Shown: piece after piece, positions 11,811 through 23,000 of the stretch
How positions within the stretch are numbered: position 1 is the stretch's first letter
Layout: each line of letters starts with the position of its first letter
Origin: Fragum whitleyi
Taxonomy: Eukaryota > Mollusca > Bivalvia > Cardiida > Cardiidae
Length of the DNA: 64,000 nucleotides
Assembly (NCBI GenBank): GCA_948146395.1
Contig: OX411545.1
Coordinates: 18,100,026 to 18,164,025 of the forward strand
Direction: 5' to 3'
Program-made: the position numbers and the translations under genes
Notes under the pieces: model-generated
Seen by the model: only the letters and a program-made list of their open reading frames with translations
The model's database searches: none
What the model was told of the DNA's origin: nothing

Positions 11811-13112
11811 AAGGGAAGGGTAAAATATCCTTACTTAAACAAGAAATTATGTTTGAAAACGCCTACATGACTCTGTAGTAACATTTTGGCGTTTTCGATA
11901 AGGATTCTTTTCTAGTTTTTTGCGAAAAACGGGGGAATCGTTAATCATATTGATTAAAAAATATAGATGATAATCATTTACAGAACTTTATGAACCTCTT
12001 AACATAATTATTCATTACATTGATTGTAAACATACTTTTAGCATGGTTTTCTTAGACAACGGCTAGTCCCGTTGCAGAAGGCAACTTCCTGTGAAACCAA
12101 GTTGTTTCGTTGAATTCAATTTATAAGCTAAAATTTCGCATTTCTACAGATTAAGCGTCAGGTTAATGTCAGACTAGTTTTACGAACTGTTTCAGAATCG
12201 GATAGCAGGTCGATTTCTTGTAATATATCAGAATACTATCATTTAGTGTTTACCCTATGGTCCTATGTCATTGAAAAATCGCGGCGTTTTAACCATGGGG
12301 TCTTTGATTTTTACAAGATACCTTTCTACATCAAAATATTAACAGATAGAGAGAAAAAAGATGTGATTTTTTACAAGGTTGTTAAAGAATCACGATTCCA
12401 TCCAAAACATTTGAGCGGCCTCAGACGATTTATGATATTCACATGGTAATAATTAAAGCGTATTTTCGAACCATGTTTATTCACGCACATCAATGATGAC
12501 GGATAACAATATTGAATTGACATATATTTCCTATATCGAATATCCCCGAAAAATAAGAACCAACGAATAGGTTAGAAAAGACATCATCAAAATCCATTTC
12601 AAGCCTGTCTCAATTGTGGTTCAAAATGGAAGCGCTCGGGAACGATTTGATATTCGAAACGCATGACTGGTTGAAATACCGTTTACCTACATCATGCAAA
12701 CGTTCCAAGATAGGTAGGGGTATACAATAATAAATAAAAATCGGATTGGTCTCTTTACCGTTTTGAAATTGATAGATTAGCCGAAGCCACATACAATTGT
12801 TTTACAATCCAATTTCGTTTTGTAGATTAGTATAGTAAACCTACTACACAAAATCAAGACACAATCTCTTGCAGTCGAAGGCTGCTGCTGTAAGAAGTTC
12901 TTGGTGACAAAAGTAAGCTTAGTTTTAGAACCGATGTCCACATGGGGATTTCCATTTAGCATGTTACCGTTGCTTTAACGTTCTGCAAACGTTTTAATCG
13001 TAAACATATGACAGGGTTTGGCCAGTTAGTGTATACAAATTTATCGTAATCACAAGTCATGATACAAGGATACTAGTAAAATTTTAATTACGAATCTCAG
13101 GCCTCGAGGTCC

Positions 13113-13237
13113 GCCCTGCATTCTGAATGAAAACGTTCGAGAAACAATTTGCAAATTTTGCCCAACACAAGCATTTGCGTGCAAAGCGAGGTATCATTTT
13201 CAAAAATAACAGGCATTTTGGTAACTGAACGCAGGGC
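13113..13237. mobile_element. Palindromic MITE, GCCCTGCGTTCAGGATGA family (diverged)
   Basis: GCCCTGCATTCTGAATGAAA at the left and GAACGCAGGGC at the right are inverted. The core CGTGCAAAGCGAGGTAT matches the family core GTGCAAAGCGGGGTAT. Overlapping minus-strand frames of 105-110 codons here look non-coding. Confidence 0.65.
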
Positions 13238-13794
13238 TGGTCTGACTGCAAAAAATTTACTCCACGTTGCTCCTCTCCACCCAGGTGTATAAATGGGTAC
13301 CTGTGAGAATGTAAGTCAAAATGCTGTGGCTGCCGATGAGCGCCGTTTGTTAACAGCCAACTTGCAATTCGATGATCGGGGGTTAAATTGTGAAGTCGGT
13401 TGAATATGCCTGGCATAGAAACAGACTATAAACCTAACTTTATCTTTTAGAAAGCGCTCAAAACTTTCTGAGCGGACGAAATTTGAGTAGGTGGGCCCTG
13501 GAAGTAAAGAGCGTATGCAAAGCCAATGCACCAGGTACAAAACAAGCCTATTAAACAATTTTCGTAAGTTTAACATCCTCAATTCACCAGTAAGTGTAAT
13601 GCGTCTGTACCTTGTAGAAACATGTTTAAGCAATAGGCTATGTGATAATAATCAAGCCGATGCTGTAATATTCTTAACTTATTCTTATTCTTAACTTAAA
13701 TCGAAACCCAATACAATGCCCTAGATAACCTTTTCATCAACGTTTAAATTTCTAGAACTGACCTTTACCAGAGTGACATAAAGATTTGCCGATC

Positions 13795-14012
13795 GACTGA
13801 CTGACTGAATGGGGTTTAACGCCGCTTTCAACATTATTGCAGTTATATTGCGGCGGCTGGAGCACCTAACAATGGATCCCTGGTATTACTCACACCAGTA
13901 CTACCATTACATTCTTTCCTGTCTCCAGCTGCTATCTCACATAGGTTTACTATTATCAACCCATTGGTGAGAGACAAATAGTCGGAAAGAATGAATGCCG
14001 CCGTCGGGAATC
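13795..14012 (-). mobile_element. SINE X copy
   Basis: ACTGAATGGGGTTTAACGCC, AGTTATATTGCGGCGGCTGG, CTATCTCACATAGGTTTAC and CCATTGGTGAGAGACAAATA in family order, ending at GGGAATCGAAA (B-box region). It lies inside the 5.8 kb transposon. Confidence 0.8.
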
Positions 14013-14767
14013 GAAAATTTGTTAATATATGGTTGAATGGGGCTTACTTTAAAAGTCTTACCGCGGCGGCTGGTGAGCCTAACGACAACATTGATGCTGA
14101 CAACAATTGGACAATGTCTATGCTTCGGTTAAACCCATGAAGCACGGCCGTGATTAAATTGATTAAAAAATCGTATTTCAATTTTGTTATCTAATCATAC
14201 GACGATGACAACTACGGTACCGACAACAAATGGACAATGCCCATGTTTTGGATATATCCATGAAGCTTGGCCATGTTTATACTGATAAAAGCTATAGGGG
14301 CATTCAAAATAAAACACAAATGATTCTCACCGAAAGAACGGTCACTATTTACAATTGAAATTAAAATCATATCTCCAAATTGAGTAAGGGATAAAAGAGC
14401 AGTAACAGTATGACTCGTCTGATCTTGATATCCAAAATTTGGAAAGGATGAAAGAGATGCCAGTAATGCTGAGTTTCTTTGCTCTTTAAGTTGAGACAGA
14501 GAAAATGACAGCGAGGATCTCGCTGATCCCAATTTATACATATCATACTTGTCAAAAGCCTGTTTAAAAGCACACAATTACCAAGGTTTGACTATAACAT
14601 TATACTGAAACAGGTATTCATTTGTGGTAAAGATTAAATTAGTCATGACAACTGCATTGGTAAGGGAAAAAGGCTCCATCGAATGTACAAAAGACAAAAA
14701 GATAACTTTATCCATCAAACACGTTTTAATTTAGCGATAGACAATCCATTTAAGAAATATTTTTTCT

Positions 14768-14841
14768 TGCTATAGGCCGTACACTATTAATGGGAGATTT
14801 GCTATACAACGTACACCATCTCCCTATAGGCCGTACACCGG
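14768..14841. repeat. Subterminal repeat cluster, right side of the 5.8 kb transposon
   Basis: CTATAGGCCGTACACTA, then AACGTACACCATC, then CTATAGGCCGTACACCGG: three inverted versions of the left cluster words. Confidence 0.6.
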
Positions 14842-15107
14842 GAGAAGATACAACATGTGAATTTATCGGTATATTCACTTCATACAAAAGGCAGGAATAT
14901 TTCTAGTGATTTTCTGTGTTATGTTAGGCAATTTATCATGGGTTTTAGTATGACAAACTCTAAAAATTCAGTCAAAACAGTATTTTCGCGATGGACAAAC
15001 GGAAATCATCGGTGATTAGGGGGTATTTTTTTAATTGTAGCCGCTTATGGATGCTAACCAATTATTTGATACGGGTTGTTTGCTACATGATTATATCAGT
15101 AACGCCT

Positions 15108-15778
15108 CAGGGTCCAAAGAATCCACTCGTCCGCTCGTATTTACGAGTGAGAAGTCCCGGAGGACGAGTGGAAATTCTAAGGAAGTCGTCCTCCCGGACG
15201 AGTAAATAATGAATGGCATTAAATCATTATGTCTTATGTAAGGATAAAAATAGATAAAATACAATAAAGACGCTTCGAAAAAGTTGCGGTGATAGAAGTT
15301 CGCAACAACATGAACTATAAACAGCCATGTACTTTGATTTCTAAAAATAAAACTTCCGGTTTTCGCATGATATAACCCGGTACCCGAACTTCGTAAATAC
15401 AAATTGATCTCGCGATCAGGGAAATTATTGAAATAAAAATTTATTTTCCCATGTTTTGTTCATATCTACTACTTCTTTTGTCGCATATAGCCACAATCAT
15501 AGAATTTTACCCGAAAATCCATGGTATTATATGTTTACAAATAAGTGATTTTTTTCTTGTCCCGATCATATTACCGGTACTTATTACCCGGAATTCAAAG
15601 TTTTTGAATGTCGCAAAATTTCTACTTTCGTTTCGTCTGCATTTCCAGATACAAAACATGGTCTTCAACGATCCTTTGGCCTATTGCAGGGCGAGTGACA
15701 GTCAAACCAGGACGAGTTACTTATTCAAGTCACTTGCCCTGCAGGACGAGTGCCTTTTTCTAAATTCTTTGGACCCTG
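15108..15778. mobile_element. CAGGGTCC element, 671 bp, 5-bp target duplication
   Basis: CAGGGTCCAAAGAAT at the left and ATTCTTTGGACCCTG at the right are perfect inverted ends. CGCCT flanks both sides (15103-15107, 15779-15783). GGACGAGT words recur in both orientations near the ends. A sister copy is at 17260. The termini and 5-bp duplication suggest a hAT5-like non-autonomous element; this is inferred. Confidence 0.85.
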
Positions 15779-15915
15779 CGCCTGTCTTGTATGCTTGCAG
15801 GAAAGTTTTACGTGATTTAACACCAAAAAGAGAAAAAAGCTCACCTTGTACAACACCCCGTGACATTTCCCTCGACTCACTAATCGCTATATCCGGTGTA
15901 CGCTGTTACACGGTG

Positions 15916-16010
15916 TACAAGTGAATGTCTTTTGTAATACAAGAGATATCACAAAATGTCAAAATTTATTGCACAACTACAACAAGATCAACGAGACCAA
16001 GGCTATAGTC
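15916..16010 (+). mobile_element. Right remnant of the split HINE-like element
   Basis: TACAAGTGAATG, then AGAGATATCACAAAATGTCA and GACCAAGGCTATAG match the 3' part of the element at 4396-5268. It lacks the terminal GCCGAGCTAAA. Confidence 0.65.
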
Positions 16011-16039
16011 AATAAGTGGACGTCAACATAATACATGGA

Positions 16040-16240
16040 GCCAGTCCTATACCGTGTCAAAATGGCAAAACATAGCAATCTTCATTTACTTCCGACACCA
16101 TTAAAGTAAATAAAGGGAGGAAAGTTGCACCAAAAATGGGACTCAAACCCAGGACCTCAAGCACACTACCACAGCGCTCTACCAACAGAGCAAGCCGGGC
16201 ACCTCGCCGTGAATCTACCCAATGTTAAATCACTAGAGAC
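16040..16240 (-). mobile_element. tRNA-derived SINE (different family)
   Basis: Read on the minus strand, CTCTGTTGGTAGAGCGCTGT resembles a tRNA A-box region and TCCTGGGTTTGAGTCCCATT a B-box region, spaced as in a tRNA. The body runs toward 16040. I do not call a tRNA gene because the acceptor stem does not pair. Confidence 0.6.
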
Positions 16241-16717
16241 AGACAACTCTCCAAAACCTCAACTGATGGTCGAAAGATATTAGGGGCGAAATATCGTGCG
16301 ATCGGTTGCGCGTGATATATCAAAAATTTTCCAAGTCATAGAGATAATTTCTATATTTTTTTTATAAATGTAGTAATTGATTAGTATACCTCTTCTGAAT
16401 AGCGTCGTATCGAAAGGTTATTTCCGTCATTTTGCACGAATTTTTAGTTTTTGTTTTGTTTCCTTTTGCGATGAAGAGTTGCTTCCCTTTTCAGGGATTA
16501 ATTATTATTCATTTAAAAAGGATATTTCATAACTCAAAGTTTTTATCAAAACTATTACATTTTATCTTTTGAAAACCAGTTTTTAATAACTAAATGTATA
16601 TTTGTCCATAAAAGTATGGCTTTGTGGCAATTCGGAAAAAAAGAAACAAGAATCAAATATCACAGTGGATAGTCCCTGGCTTTCCAATCCAAGCAAACAC
16701 TTTTTTCTGCTTCTCAA

Positions 16718-16735
16718 ATGAAATGTAAACAATGA
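16718..16735 (+). promoter_or_regulatory. Two tiny upstream ORFs abutting the STUB1 start
   Basis: ATG at 16718 opens a five-codon frame (MKCKQ) whose TGA at 16733 overlaps the main ATG at 16732 as ATGA. ATG at 16723 is followed directly by TAA, a start-stop unit. Both lie within 14 nt of the main start. If the leader extends past 16718 they could dampen or reset initiation. The main ATG has A at -3; the 16718 ATG has C at -3 and is weaker. The transcription start is unknown, so this is conditional. Confidence 0.4.
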
Positions 16736-16821
16736 CCGACTTTGATTTGAAGGAGCAAGGAAACAGGTTGTTCACTTCAAGAAAGTACCATGATGCTATA
16801 TCATGCTATTCAAAAGCAATT
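16732..16821 (+). CDS. STUB1: STUB1 exon 1 (residues 1-30)
   Basis: Thirty codons from ATG at 16732 encode [20 protein letters not shown] and the rest of TPR1 helix B, ending SKAI. The start has A at -3. The donor is GTAAGT at 16822. The clamp residues K7 and N11 lie here. Too short for a simple ORF scan; found by looking upstream of exon 2 for the KEQGNRLF signature, and the exon 1/exon 2 join (AI then IKNP) fits the family exactly at phase 0. Confidence 0.93.
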
Positions 16822-19800
16822 GTAAGTTCCTGGTAATAATTTTCATACGATATGTTTTGTGACAGCAGAAACACAGCTGATTATAAAACATTGAAAGAAA
16901 AGGAGTGTTTATCCAAACTTTATGATAATGTTGGAAGGGCGTATAATGGGAAATGAAGTGGGTAGCTATTTTAAGTGGATTACGGTCAACTTGGTTCTCA
17001 GTCAACTCGTTCCTCGGTCAACTCATGGCAATTTTGCTCATCTCGTTTCCCTCAAATAGTCAACTTGTTCCCAAATCGATTTTTTGCTCAGTTCCTTGAA
17101 AATCATCATATTTTTAAGCGATATTTCAATGGAAGAGGTTTTTTCTGACTGAAGGTAAAAATGTAAAAATAAGAGAAAAATGTTGAAACACATGAAAACA
17201 TTATGTATATGAAACGTTCTCGTAGTTTAGTGTCAGCAACATTTGTCAATTCACTGATCCAGGGTCCAAAGAATCCACTCGTCCGCTCGTATTTACGAGT
17301 AAGAAATCCCGGAGGACGAGTTGAAATTCAAAGGCAGTCGTCCTCCCGGACGAGTGAAGAATGAATGGCATTTAATAATTATGTCTAGTGTCAGGATAAA
17401 ATTGGTAAAAACACAAAAAAACGCTTCGAAAAAGTTCGCGGTGATAGAAGTTCGCAACACCTTGAACTGTAAACAGTCATCTACTTTGATTTCTAAAAAT
17501 AAAGCTTCCGGTTTTCGCATGATAACCCGGTACCCAAACTACATAAATACAATTCGATCTCACGATCAAGAAAAGCATCGAAAATAAAAATAACTTTTCC
17601 CCTGTTTTGTTCATATCTACTACTACTTTGGTCGATTATAGCCACAATCATTGAAATTTACCTGAAAAATCCACGGAATTGTATGTTTACAAATGATATA
17701 TTTCACTTGTCCCGATCTTTTTACCGGTATTTATTGCCCCGGAATCTAATGTTTTTGAATGTCGTAATAAATGTACTTTCGTTTTGTCTGCTCTTCAAGA
17801 TGACGTTTCCAGATACAAAACATGGTCTTTAACGATCCCTAGGCCTGTTGAAAGGGCGAGTGATAATCAAACCAGGACGAGTTACTTTTCAAGTCACTTG
17901 TCCTGCAGGACGAGTGCCTTTTTCTGAATTCTTTGGACCCTGTGATCAGTAGTGATTTACCATTGTGTGTCAAAATGCATGTAACGATTATGCCATTGCT
18001 TTTTTTTATCTGAAAATTTAGTAAGTCATAGAATATTTTGATTATCACTTGCAAAAACTTTTTAAGAAATACACAGTTTCTTTTCAAGCAGTCCGATAAA
18101 TCTTGCGAGACATGCTCAACTAAAACTTCTTTAGAGTATATTTCATGCTCTTGTTTTTACATGAAAATCATGCGGATATGGATATCAAATGAAAAGGAAT
18201 CTCGGTCTTGGACTTATCAACAATACTACAATGCTCAGGTGAAAAAGTGTGTTTAAGACCTCTTATTGACTTCACACCTCCTTGTATTATCTTGTATACT
18301 CTTGTGCTACCGGCAGATGACAATATCTTATATGCAGTCGACTAATCCATGCAAATATTTCTTGTAGAGCCTTCAATATACAAGCAACCAAGTACATTTG
18401 TCTGAGGTTGAATAAAAATAAGGGAAATAGACAACATGTATCTTCCCCTTTCCTCCTTATTTTCTATTTGATAATGATATAAAAAGACGATAGAAATGTA
18501 TACTCAACCAAGCTAAAATGATGTTGCAGATAATATCTTAAGTGCACTTTGATTTTTAAAGGCATAATGATCTATTTATTGTATAAATGTTGTGTTTTGT
18601 TTCTCTCTTTTTTATTAAGGAGCAACATTTTTGAAACACATTTCTCCTTTTCCCCTCTTGTTTTGCCATGCCATCTCCAGTCTACCATGGAGTGTAGTGA
18701 TTCATTTTATTGGCAAAGAAATTTTGAAAAGAGAAAAAAGCAGGACAATAAGTATAGGAATAACTTCTTTCATTCATTATTATTATGAATACATCATTAA
18801 AAACCTATTCATACACCCGAGAGAATATTTAGGCAACATAACGACACAGAGCGAGAAAGGATAATTTTGAGCGTTTGAAATTTCAGATACACATCCAAAA
18901 GACTGAAGCAACATCTTGAATGACAAGCTGTAATCACGATGTTGTCTGTGTTCTAGCCCAACTCATAAACACAATACTTTTTACAATTTTATAAAAATAG
19001 AATAAAAGGCACCTATTTTGTCTTTATCTATTGATAGATTACAGATTTGAAACACGATTTAATTACAATTCGATAATTTTTGTCATATTTGTTACAGGCC
19101 AATTTCTTAGTCCTTGACGGTCAATCAAAAGTTCTGATTACTAGACAAATTAAAAATAAAACAACATCAAGAATGCATTTTTCTTAAATCCCCATTTTTT
19201 TTTTCTTGTTCTTCATTATTCTTTGTATTATTCTTTTTTTTATTTTAAAATGTGTAATATTTTGATTTCTATTCAATTTTTTGAAAAATGGTTTCCTCGT
19301 TTTGGGTAAAAGGGTTACTAGTATTAGCCTACAGATTAAAAACATACAAAGTATTAAAACAATTTTTTTTTATATTATTTATAATATCTTCAAAAAATAA
19401 GGGAGATAGAAATCCATCAAACTAGATGTGATTGTGAAATACTAATGCCCCCGTCACAGTAATTTTTTTTAAAAATGTTGACCTGGACAGACAATCTGAA
19501 ATCATGTAATATGACCTTGACCATGATACCTAGTACCGGTAATGCACATTCACTGAGATCTGACCTTGATCTTGTCACATGACCTCGACCTTGATATCTA
19601 CTGATGCACATTTAATTGAGATCTATCATCCTGCCAAATATGAAGCTTCTATCTTGAAAAGCCTTGAAAATATTACAATGTAAATTTTTTTGGTTAATAT
19701 TTAAAGAAGTTTGACCTTGATAGATGACCTTGACCTTGTCACAGGGTCTTGAAATTGGTATCAGGCTCAGCAGATGTGTATCATTGAGATCTATCAACAT

Positions 19801-20022
19801 GCTAAATATGAAGCTTATATCTTGAATAGCCTTGAAAATATTGGGAATGTTAAGTTTTTGAGTTATTTGACCTTCACAGATGACCTTGACCTTATCACAT
19901 GACCTTGACTTTTGTATCAGCAGATGTGTATCATTGAGATCTATGACCATTCCAAATATGAAGCTTCTATCTTGAATAACTTTGGAAATATTGGCAATGT
20001 TAAGTTTTTTGGTTAAGTTTTG

Positions 20023-20056
<34 letters not shown>

Positions 20057-23000
20057 ACGGTTAAACAATATGCCCCCGATCTTTCAATATGGGGCATAAA
20101 AATTACTATTATTTTTGGGAACAAGTTGACAGAGGAAAAAATCATTTGGGGTTTGAGTTGACTATTTTGGAAAATGAGTTGACCAAAATTGCAACATGTT
20201 GACTGCAGAACGAGTTGACTGAGGAACGAGTTGACTGTAGTATTTCTGCGGTCCCGTATTTCTGTACCCCAAATTTCTGTAAAATTATAAGATATCTTCT
20301 GAATCCTGGTTTACATAATATGCCATGTGTGGCTTAACTGGTTGGAGACCAATTCTTGACATGTACCAGTTCTTGCCAACTGAGCATTTTCACAGTAAAG
20401 AGTAATAGCATAAATATCTAAAAAAAAAAAAAAGGGTGCTTTGAAACTCTCCCTGACAGTTGTTAACTATAGGATATCATATTGATTCTAATAGTTGCCC
20501 GGGCATTTATTAAAATAGTCATGAGTAACTATTTTGGGGATGGGCGATTATTAGAGGTATTCTCTTGAAGATATGTATATTCTACCAAAAATTGTTTTCT
20601 GTAATTAATTGAATGTTCAATAAAGTAGTCGATTTTGGCAAGTAATAACACCGAAGATCTTGCTGTTTTAAGTTTAGAGTTTGAACATTTATAAAAAGAG
20701 AAAGAAACCAGAGCCAGAAGATCATATTAAAATGCCTATTTTTCACTGATACTATTTTTTCAGACTGCCTAACACAGATTTCGGCGACGAAGACAGAAAT
20801 TATTTCATTTAAAGAGTATAGTAAACATTTCTCGGGTTTCAGAATATTGTGGTATTATTCGTTTTCAGGTTTTGTTTAACCCGGCATATCGCTGTACTGA
20901 CTTGAAAAAGATCGTATCAATCTGTCGCATTTTAATTGCTACCGATTTGGTCTTCGTATATCTAAGTTGCAAACTGACCATTGAAGAGAAATTTAAGTTG
21001 CAAGAAGAAATAATGCGCAATGGTAGTTGCCTACCTGCATTGAAAATAAAATGAACAATCCCGTTTTCCTCAATTTTAGAAATTCAAAATGTAGCCACAA
21101 AAGACCACTAAAGTTTTAAATTATTCTAATAATTGAAAGGGTTTATCATCTACCAGGACAACTGTAAGGCGCGTGCAAGCTCCTAAAAACTCTGCTTTAA
21201 ATGAACTGTTCTGCGTCCTTTACCTCATTACGGGACTAAAATACATTTTGGTCAGATAGCTACCCGGATTCATTTTCGGATAATTGAAACAAAAAATTAT
21301 GAAATATGGGTAAATTCTTTCTATTTAATTGGTTCTGAAAATAGTTGTATTATTTGATTAAAATATCATAATCATTTTGGACTAAACATTTTATTCTTTT
21401 TTTGTCAGTGGAAGTCAGTCAATACATATTCCAATCTTCAGTTAATCTCGTACATGAATCCAAATTGATCAATCATTGTAATTTCAGTATTTATCGCAGG
21501 AATTTAATTCTTTTTGTTGTAAAAATAGGGAAATCTACATCAGAGATGATGTAGCATTTTATACCAAATTGGAGGATGGACGATTATTAGACTAAGTAAC
21601 TTTTCCCGAAAATCAACTTAAAATGGCCGATTTTGAGCAGTGTTTTTGGGGGATGGGCATATATTAGAATAATCGCGATTATTAGAATAAATACGGTATA
21701 TACCCCATGTTCTAAACTGGCTCAATTGGACCACTGGTCCAATTCCGTCACTTATACATTTTAGGCAATGTTTTTAGCTCTACAGAGCTTATGTTGTGGC
21801 CTAGTGTCTGTCGTTAGCTTTTCTATCCATCTGTTATTTTTTTCCTTAAGTATCTTCTTCTATAAAGCTATTGTCATTGCACAGTTGGTAGCGAATCTGC
21901 TTGTCAATCTAGAGATCCCAGTTTCAATTCCTGACAGCGGCACAAATCCTTTTCGACCATTTGTCTTCCACCAATGGGTTGATTACTGTAGTCCTATGCA
22001 GGAAAGCAGCTAGAGGCTAGTATAGGATGTAATTGTAGTGCTGGTGTTTGAAATACCAGGAATCCATGGTTAGGTGTCCCAGCTGCAAGATATAATTGAA
22101 AGATTGTTGAAGGCAACATTTTATCCCATTCAAATAAACAAACAAATATTCTCTGAAACTACTGTTCCTAATATAACCAAACTTCACAAGAATGATGCTT
22201 AGAACAAGCTTTTTCAGATTTGCTTGTAAAATTCTGATGACATAGGCTCTATGGGCTGCCCTGTCACTGAAAAATGGTCCCATTTGATGAAATATGAATA
22301 AATTTCCTTGAAACTGCTGTTCAGAATTCAACCGTACTTCACAGGAATGATGCTTAGAACAAGCTATTTCAGGTTTGTTTGTAAAATTCTGATAACATAT
22401 GCTCTATGGGCTGCCACAACACTGAAAAATTGTCCTATATGATGAAAAAAATAAAACAATTTTTCTGAGTAGAAATGCCATTGGAGTGATATAGGCCCTC
22501 CTGGGCTTCTTTTTAATTTTTATGCCCCCATATCAGGCATATTTTTTTACTCATGTCTGTCTGTCTGTCCGTCCGTCTGTCTGTCTGTCCGTTTGTCCGT
22601 CCGTCTGTCTGAAAACTTAACCAAACTTAACCTTTGCCTTTTCTCCAAAAGTATTTGACATACAAAGCTGTACACCAAAGTCAAGGTCATGTGACAAGGT
22701 CATGTGACAAGGTCAAGGTCATCTGTCGAGGTCAAACTTTTAAAAAAATGCTGTTACGGGGGCATTCGTGTTTCACAAACACATCTTGTTTTCACTGCAA
22801 GTTTTGTTCAGGGACAGGATGTATAATGCATGAAAATGTAATACCTTAAAATTTATTTGAAGAATAGTACAAACCTCATTAAAAAAGATCAAATAGGTTG
22901 ACCAGGAAAGAATTATACAAGTTATTTAGTTGACAATTTTTTTTCAAACAGGATAATTCACCTCAATGGATTATTCCCCTTAAATTGCCTTTCTCCTTAT

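Larger units (their letters stand above)
10090..15915. mobile_element. 5.8 kb transposon with 54-bp TIRs and 5-bp target duplication
   Basis: CACCGTGTATCAACGTACAC at the left and, in reverse complement, CACCGTGTAACAGCGTACAC at the right start inverted repeats that match over about 54 bp, through CGATTAGTGAGTCGAGGGAA. It is flanked by TACAA at 10085-10089 and 15916-15920. CCGGTGTACGGCCTATAG at 11736 is perfectly inverted at 14824, with more GTGTACG copies around each. Discounting the insertions at 10211-11464 and 15108-15778 these lie about 390-400 bp from each end. No transposase frame is recognisable, so it is non-autonomous or decayed. Confidence 0.8.
16983..20237. mobile_element. TA-flanked element with GTCAACTCGTTCC-rich ends, in STUB1 intron 1
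   Basis: From 16983 the words GTCAACTTGGTTC, GTCAACTCGTTCC and GTCAACTCATG follow one another; from about 20145 to 20237 the inverted words GAGTTGAC recur four or more times. The inverted segments also share AATTTTG spacers. Bounded by TA at 16981-16982 and 20238-20239. It starts about 160 bp after exon 1. Insertions at 17260-17942 and 19419-20102 make up about 1.4 kb of it. No transposase frame is seen. Confidence 0.6.

Noticed and set aside
14212..14577. 121-codon minus-strand frame inside the 5.8 kb transposon as a transposase candidate
   Set aside because: No DDE/D pattern, zinc finger or similarity I can recognise; an overlapping frame is also open. Left uncalled.
15451..15924. 157-codon plus-strand frame
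   Set aside because: It spans the right end of the CAGGGTCC element and the right terminal repeat of the 5.8 kb transposon; no known domain and crosses element borders.
16150..16215. Possible minus-strand tRNA gene
   Set aside because: Promoter boxes are good but the acceptor stem fails and body sequence continues; treated as a SINE head.
19612..20145. 177-codon minus-strand frame
   Set aside because: It lies in the tandem units and (CAGA)n tract of a HINE-like element; the repeats [17 protein letters not shown] are the units, not a protein family.
20872..21054. 60-codon frame in STUB1 intron 1 as an alternative exon
   Set aside because: No similarity to TPR or any domain, and exon 1 at 16732 joins exon 2 perfectly without it.
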